NCBI RefSeq assembly: GCF_014836445.1
Contig: NZ_JACSQV010000013.1
Span: forward strand, 1-35,597
Source: Cellulomonas avistercoris
GTDB taxonomy: Bacteria; Actinomycetota; Actinomycetes; Actinomycetales; Cellulomonadaceae
Direction: 5' to 3'
Length of the DNA: 35,597 bases
Below the pieces are notes generated by a model. The model was given only the letters and a program-made list of their open reading frames with translations, had not been told where the DNA came from and did no database searches. How positions within the stretch are numbered: position 1 is the first letter of the stretch; each line of letters begins with the position of its first letter. This document shows positions 32,633 through 35,597 of the stretch, one piece after another. A program made the translations under genes and the position numbers.

Positions 32633-34135
32633 TTGTCCCACGTCCCCGCCACCACCACGAACTCCGGCGCCCCCGTCGCGTCCGACGCGCACGCCCTGTC
32701 CGTCGGAGCCGACGGCCCGATCGCCCTGCACGACCACTACCTGGTCGAGAAGCTCGCGCAGTTCAACCGCGAGCGCGTGCCCGAGCGCGTCGTGCACGCC
32801 AAGGGCGGCGGTGCGTTCGGCACGTTCACGGTGACGCACGACGTCTCCGCCTACACCCGTGCCGCGGTCTTCCAGCCGGGCACGAGCACCGACATGCTGG
32901 CCCGGTTCTCGACGGTCGCCGGTGAGCAGGGCTCCCCCGACACGTGGCGCGACCCGCGCGGCTTCGCGCTGAAGTTCTACACGTCCGAGGGCAACTACGA
33001 CCTCGTCGGCAACAACACCCCGGTCTTCTTCATCCGTGACGGGATCAAGTTCCCCGACTTCATCCACTCGCAGAAGCGTCTGCCCGGCTCGCACCTGCGC
33101 GACAACGACATGCAGTGGGACTTCTGGACGCTGTCGCCCGAGTCGGCGCACCAGGTCACGTGGCTCATGGGCGACCGCGGCATCCCGGCCACGTGGCGCA
33201 ACATGGACGGCTTCGGGTCGCACACCTACCAGTGGATCAACGCCGCGGGCGAGCGCTTCTGGGTCAAGTACCACTTCAAGACCCAGCAGGGCATCGAGAA
33301 CATGCCGGCCGACGTCGCCGCGCAGCTGGCCGGCTCCGACGCCGACCACCACATCCGCGACCTGCACGAGCACATCGAGGCCGGCGACTTCCCGCGCTGG
33401 ACCCTCAGCGTCCAGGTGATGCCGTACGCGGAGGCCGCGGAGTACCGCTTCAACCCGTTCGACCTCACCAAGGTGTGGCCGCACGGCGACTACCCGCTGA
33501 TCGAGGTCGGCGTGATGGAGCTCAACCGCAACCCGGAGAACTACTTCGCGCAGATCGAGCAGGCGACGTTCGCACCGAGCAACTTCGTGCCCGGCATCGC
33601 GGCCAGCCCCGACAAGATGCTGCTCGCGCGGATCTTCTCCTACGCCGACGCGCACCGGTACCGGGTGGGCACCAACCACGCGCAGCTGCCGGTGAACGCG
33701 CCGCAGTCGCCTGTGCACTCCTACTCGCAGGACGGTGCCGCGCGGTACTCCTTCTCGTCGGCCACGACGCCGGTGTACGCGCCCAACTCCGTCGGCGGCC
33801 CCGCGGCCGACGCGTCCCGCGCCGGTGAGGGCGGCTGGGAGTCCGACGGTGCGCTCGTGCGCACGGCGGCGACGCTGCACCCCGAGGACGACGACTTCGG
33901 GCAGGCGGGCACGCTCTACCGCGAGGTCTTCGACGACGCCGCGCGCGGCCGGTTCCTCGACACGATCACGGGTCACGTGGGCGGCGTCCAGCGCTCCGAC
34001 GTCCGCGAGCGTGCGATCCAGTACTGGACGCAGGTCGACGCGAACCTCGGCTCCGCCCTGCGCGGCCGCCTCACGGCGATCGACGCCCCGGTCGAGACCG
34101 GCGAGCCCGGCACGGCGAGCCTGCCCGTCGCCTGA
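32633..34135 (+). CDS. katA: Monofunctional haem catalase
   Basis: Converts hydrogen peroxide to water and oxygen. The 500 residues indicate a small-subunit (clade 3) catalase. The distal His lies in [12 protein letters not shown] near residue 55, the distal Asn in [10 protein letters not shown], and the proximal haem Tyr in [19 protein letters not shown]; the core segment [15 protein letters not shown] is also clear. The C-terminal flavodoxin-like domain of large catalases is absent. The start is TTG 32633 with AGAGGA upstream; no in-frame ATG is near. It is co-oriented with furA and should be derepressed by peroxide. A strong terminator follows. Confidence 0.97.
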   Translation: MSHVPATTTNSGAPVASDAHALSVGADGPIALHDHYLVEKLAQFNRERVPERVVHAKGGGAFGTFTVTHDVSAYTRAAVFQPGTSTDMLARFSTVAGEQGSPDTWRDPRGFALKFYTSEGNYDLVGNNTPVFFIRDGIKFPDFIHSQKRLPGSHLRDNDMQWDFWTLSPESAHQVTWLMGDRGIPATWRNMDGFGSHTYQWINAAGERFWVKYHFKTQQGIENMPADVAAQLAGSDADHHIRDLHEHIEAGDFPRWTLSVQVMPYAEAAEYRFNPFDLTKVWPHGDYPLIEVGVMELNRNPENYFAQIEQATFAPSNFVPGIAASPDKMLLARIFSYADAHRYRVGTNHAQLPVNAPQSPVHSYSQDGAARYSFSSATTPVYAPNSVGGPAADASRAGEGGWESDGALVRTAATLHPEDDDFGQAGTLYREVFDDAARGRFLDTITGHVGGVQRSDVRERAIQYWTQVDANLGSALRGRLTAIDAPVETGEPGTASLPVA

Positions 34136-34165
34136 CCCCCGCGCAGCCGACCGGTCCGCCGGTCG

Positions 34166-34198
34166 CGACGGCCCCGCACCCGGTGTGCGGGGCCGTCG
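34166..34198 (+). terminator. Terminator of furA-katA
   Basis: GACGGCCCCGCAC (34167-34179) and GTGCGGGGCCGTC (34185-34197) form a perfect stem with a 5-nt loop, extended by one C-G pair to 14 bp. It lies 30 nt after the katA stop and before the next gene, with no T-run. Confidence 0.8.
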
Positions 34199-34244
34199 GC
34201 CGTCCCGGGCCAGGACGGCGCCGGGGCGGTGAGAGGATCGGGCC

Positions 34245-34619
34245 ATGAGCGACACGACCCCGCAGGACCCGACGGACCCCACGACGCAGGCCGTCCGCGA
34301 CATCGCCGACGTCGCCGCGGTCGAGGTCATCACGGCCGCCGCGGTGCACCTCATGAGCGCCGCCGCCGTCAAGTGCGGGCTCGCGGAGGACGACGCGCAG
34401 GGGCCGGGGTCGCGGCACCGGGACCTCGACGAGGCGCGCAAGCTCATCACCGCCCTGGCGGCGCTCGTCACGACGTCGGCGCCCGACATCGGCAACCAGC
34501 ACGCGCGCTCGCTGCGCGACGGCCTGCGCTCGCTGCAGCTCGCGTTCCGCGAGGCGTCGCCCTTCCCGGACGCCCCGGGTGAGGGGCCGGGCGAGAAGTT
34601 CACGGGGCCGGTGTCCTGA
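34245..34619 (+). CDS. DUF1844 family protein
   Basis: A 124-residue protein I recognise as the actinobacterial DUF1844 family. Conserved-looking segments are VEVITAAAVHLMSAAAVKCGLAE and DLDEARKLITALAALVTTSAPDIGNQHARSLRDGLRSLQLAFREAS. It looks all-helical and soluble, with disordered ends. Function unknown. In relatives it usually sits beside infC, divergent from it; here the furA-katA pair lies between them. ATG 34245 follows a GAGAGGA site. Confidence 0.8.
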   Translation: MSDTTPQDPTDPTTQAVRDIADVAAVEVITAAAVHLMSAAAVKCGLAEDDAQGPGSRHRDLDEARKLITALAALVTTSAPDIGNQHARSLRDGLRSLQLAFREASPFPDAPGEGPGEKFTGPVS

Positions 34620-34645
34620 CGATCGTCCGGTCGAGGGCGTACCCT
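34616..34645 (+). promoter_or_regulatory. Predicted promoter of the FBP-gene leader
   Basis: CTGACG at 34616-34621 and TACCCT at 34640-34645 are 18 nt apart, a fair actinobacterial -35/-10 pair overlapping the DUF1844 stop. Transcription would start near 34652. The same spot also forms a hairpin, TCGAGGG (34631-34637) with CCCTCGA (34642-34648), which might instead end the DUF1844 mRNA. Confidence 0.45.
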
Positions 34646-34728
34646 CGATGCGGCGCGAGCGTGGGCGACCGGTGAACGAGGGCTGCCGACGCGACGCCGA
34701 CACCCCGGACGACGCACGAGGAGCGAGC

Positions 34729-34806
34729 ATGCGGCACGAGCCCGCGGGAACCGAGGTGGCCGACATGGCCTGCTCGGGCGACCCCTGCCGCCGCACCGCC
34801 GCCTGA
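34729..34806 (+). CDS. Candidate 25-residue leader peptide upstream of the FBP gene
   Basis: A short ORF with ATG 34729 and an excellent GAGGAG ribosome binding site (34718-34723, 5-nt spacing), ending at TGA 34804-34806. It includes the segment MACSGDPCRRTAA with two cysteines and a terminal Arg-Arg-Thr-Ala-Ala. I recognise no family. It stands alone in the 374-nt gap between DUF1844 and the FBP gene, inside the predicted FBP leader. An in-frame ATG at 34648 would lengthen it to 52 residues but lies upstream of the predicted transcript start. The best evidence that it is translated is the ribosome binding site; a regulatory role is inference. Confidence 0.45.
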   Translation: MRHEPAGTEVADMACSGDPCRRTAA

Positions 34807-34988
34807 GGACCCTGCCGACCCGCTCTGCGAGGTCCGTCGCCACCCGCGCGACGCCCGACGGCCCGGTCGCGGCGCTCTCGCCGCCCTCCTGCCGACCACC
34901 ACCCGCGCTCCCCCGTGCCCGCCAGGGCCGGACGAGCCGTCGCGCCCGCGCGACCGGTCGGCGGTCCCGACGTACGGAAACCGAGACC
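34807..34988 (+). promoter_or_regulatory. Structured leader between uORF and FBP gene, with alternative pairings
   Basis: Right after the uORF stop GGACC (34807-34811) pairs with GGTCC (34831-34835). The 10-mer CCTGCCGACC occurs at 34811-34820 and at 34888-34897; the GCCGACC in each can pair with GGTCGGC at 34956-34962. Local hairpins occur at 34869-34884 (GCGGCG/CGCCGC) and 34939-34954 (GTCGCG/CGCGAC). GGTCCCG (34963-34969) faces CGAGACC (34982-34988) with one mismatch, covering the only ribosome-binding-like bases before ATG 34994. The arrangement looks like an attenuator, but GC-rich DNA gives hairpins by chance. Confidence 0.35.
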
Positions 34989-34993
34989 CCACC

Positions 34994-35497
34994 ATGCTCC
35001 CCCTGACCGAGAAGCAGCTGCGCACCTCGTTCGTCAACGCCTCGCGCCGTGAGGCGAACGACGCCACCCTGCCCGACCTGACCTCCCTCGACTGGGACCG
35101 CCTCGACTACCTCGGGTGGCACGACCGGCGCGCGCCGCTGTCCGCCTACGTCGTCGTCGAGCTCGACGACGGACCGGTCGGCGTGCTGCTGCGCGCGGCC
35201 GACCCGCCGAAGGTCCGCCGTCGCACCATCTGCGCGTGGTGCGAGGACGTCGTCGTCACGGACGACGTCTCGATGTACGTGGCGCGTCGCGGCGGCGCGT
35301 CCGGCAAGCGCGGCAACACGATCGGCACGCTCATCTGCACGGACTTCACCTGCTCGAGCAACGTGCGGCGCCCGCCCACGCGCACCGAGGCGGGTTCGGA
35401 CGCCGAGGTCCTGCGGGAGCAGATCGTCGCGCGTCGCATCGCCGGGCTGCGTGAGCGCTCGGTGCGCTTCGTCGAGGAGATCCGCCGCACCCGCTGA
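34994..35497 (+). CDS. FBP-domain protein (FusB-like EF-G-binding family)
   Basis: A 167-residue protein of the FBP family, named after a fibronectin-binding protein C-terminus and related to FusB/FusC, which bind EF-G and free it from fusidic-acid-stalled ribosomes (known for staphylococcal members). The N-terminus is LTEKQLRTSFVNASRRE and the strand segment DYLGWHDRRAPLSAYVVVE. The zinc-finger cysteines are C80 and C83 (TICAWC) with C115 and C120 (LICTDFTC); NTIGTLICTDFTCSSNVRR is typical. The C-terminal helix is basic. ATG 34994 has only a weak ribosome binding site under a hairpin. Whether this protein gives resistance or has a housekeeping translation role is unknown. Confidence 0.88.
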   Translation: MLPLTEKQLRTSFVNASRREANDATLPDLTSLDWDRLDYLGWHDRRAPLSAYVVVELDDGPVGVLLRAADPPKVRRRTICAWCEDVVVTDDVSMYVARRGGASGKRGNTIGTLICTDFTCSSNVRRPPTRTEAGSDAEVLREQIVARRIAGLRERSVRFVEEIRRTR

Positions 35498-35507
35498 GGC
35501 TGAGGGA

Positions 35508-35568
35508 CCCGCCGGGCGCTGCGCGGCGTCAGCGCGTCGCGCTGCCGCCGACGGTGGCGTCCGGCGGG
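35508..35568 (+). terminator. Inverted repeat after the FBP gene
   Basis: CCCGCCGG (35508-35515) pairs perfectly with CCGGCGGG (35561-35568), enclosing the inner palindrome AGCGCGTCGCGCT (35531-35543). It is probably the transcript end of the FBP gene, though the loop is large and there is no T-run. Confidence 0.35.
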
Positions 35569-35584
35569 CCGTGGCCCCGGTCGC

Positions 35585-35597
35585 GGGGGGGGGGGGG
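35585..35597. other. Terminal poly-G run, probable assembly end artefact
   Basis: The last 13 bases are all G. Poly-G ends are typical of no-signal calls in two-colour sequencing, and a homopolymer exactly at the edge suggests a contig end and not real sequence. Nothing should be built on these bases. Confidence 0.7.

Noticed and set aside
31658..35122. Minus-strand open frame of over 1100 codons opposite furA, katA and the FBP gene
   Set aside because: It crosses several well-supported plus-strand genes and has shadow composition typical of high-GC third positions.

Overview
The window is a very GC-rich actinobacterial chromosome segment. Codon use, the rRNA leader at the left end and the gene order point to the Micrococcales, most likely a Cellulomonas relative; this identification is from memory and is not proven. 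Read on the minus strand from right to left, the backbone is a core order known in many actinobacteria including mycobacteria: infC-rpmI-rplT, a TrmH/SpoU rRNA methyltransferase, a 2'-5' RNA ligase, pheS-pheT, argC-J-B-D-F-R, argG-argH, a P-loop nucleoside kinase, a 3-methyladenine DNA glycosylase, tyrS, and the leader of an rRNA operon whose 16S gene lies just off the left edge. The window is probably a whole contig: it begins inside an rRNA leader and ends in a run of 13 G.

Region by region. 1-330: rRNA operon leader and promoter region. 458-3261: tyrS, DNA glycosylase, P-loop kinase. 3319-12102: the complete arginine pathway. The six genes argC to argR each overlap the next by 4 nt; argGH has its own ArgR-type operator. 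A 14-base operator is identical upstream of argG and argC, and at argC it covers the -10 box of a promoter that would give a leaderless mRNA. 12186-24102: an accessory block between argC and pheT, holding a quinone oxidoreductase and a DsbA/FrnE protein (plus), a HAD hydrolase and a ThiD-TenA fusion under a TPP riboswitch (minus), a TrpB2-type tryptophan synthase beta chain and a SsuD-like flavin monooxygenase (plus), and a 1658-residue secreted nuclease/5'-nucleotidase (minus). 24392-31725: pheST, RNA enzymes and the infC-rpmI-rplT operon. 32110-34135: furA-katA with a perfect 15-base operator. 34245-35497: a DUF1844 protein and an FBP-domain (FusB-like, EF-G-binding) protein.

How the genes work together: most of the window is housekeeping (translation, tRNA charging, arginine synthesis). 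The accessory genes suggest phosphate and nucleoside scavenging from extracellular DNA, thiamin salvage, sulfonate use and peroxide defence. The least expected signal is the roughly 340-nt leader of the FBP gene. It has a promoter-like pair, a 25-codon upstream ORF with a strong ribosome binding site, and two copies of a 10-mer that can each pair with one downstream segment next to a hairpin over the FBP start. I propose this as a candidate ribosome-sensing attenuator; it is inference and untested.
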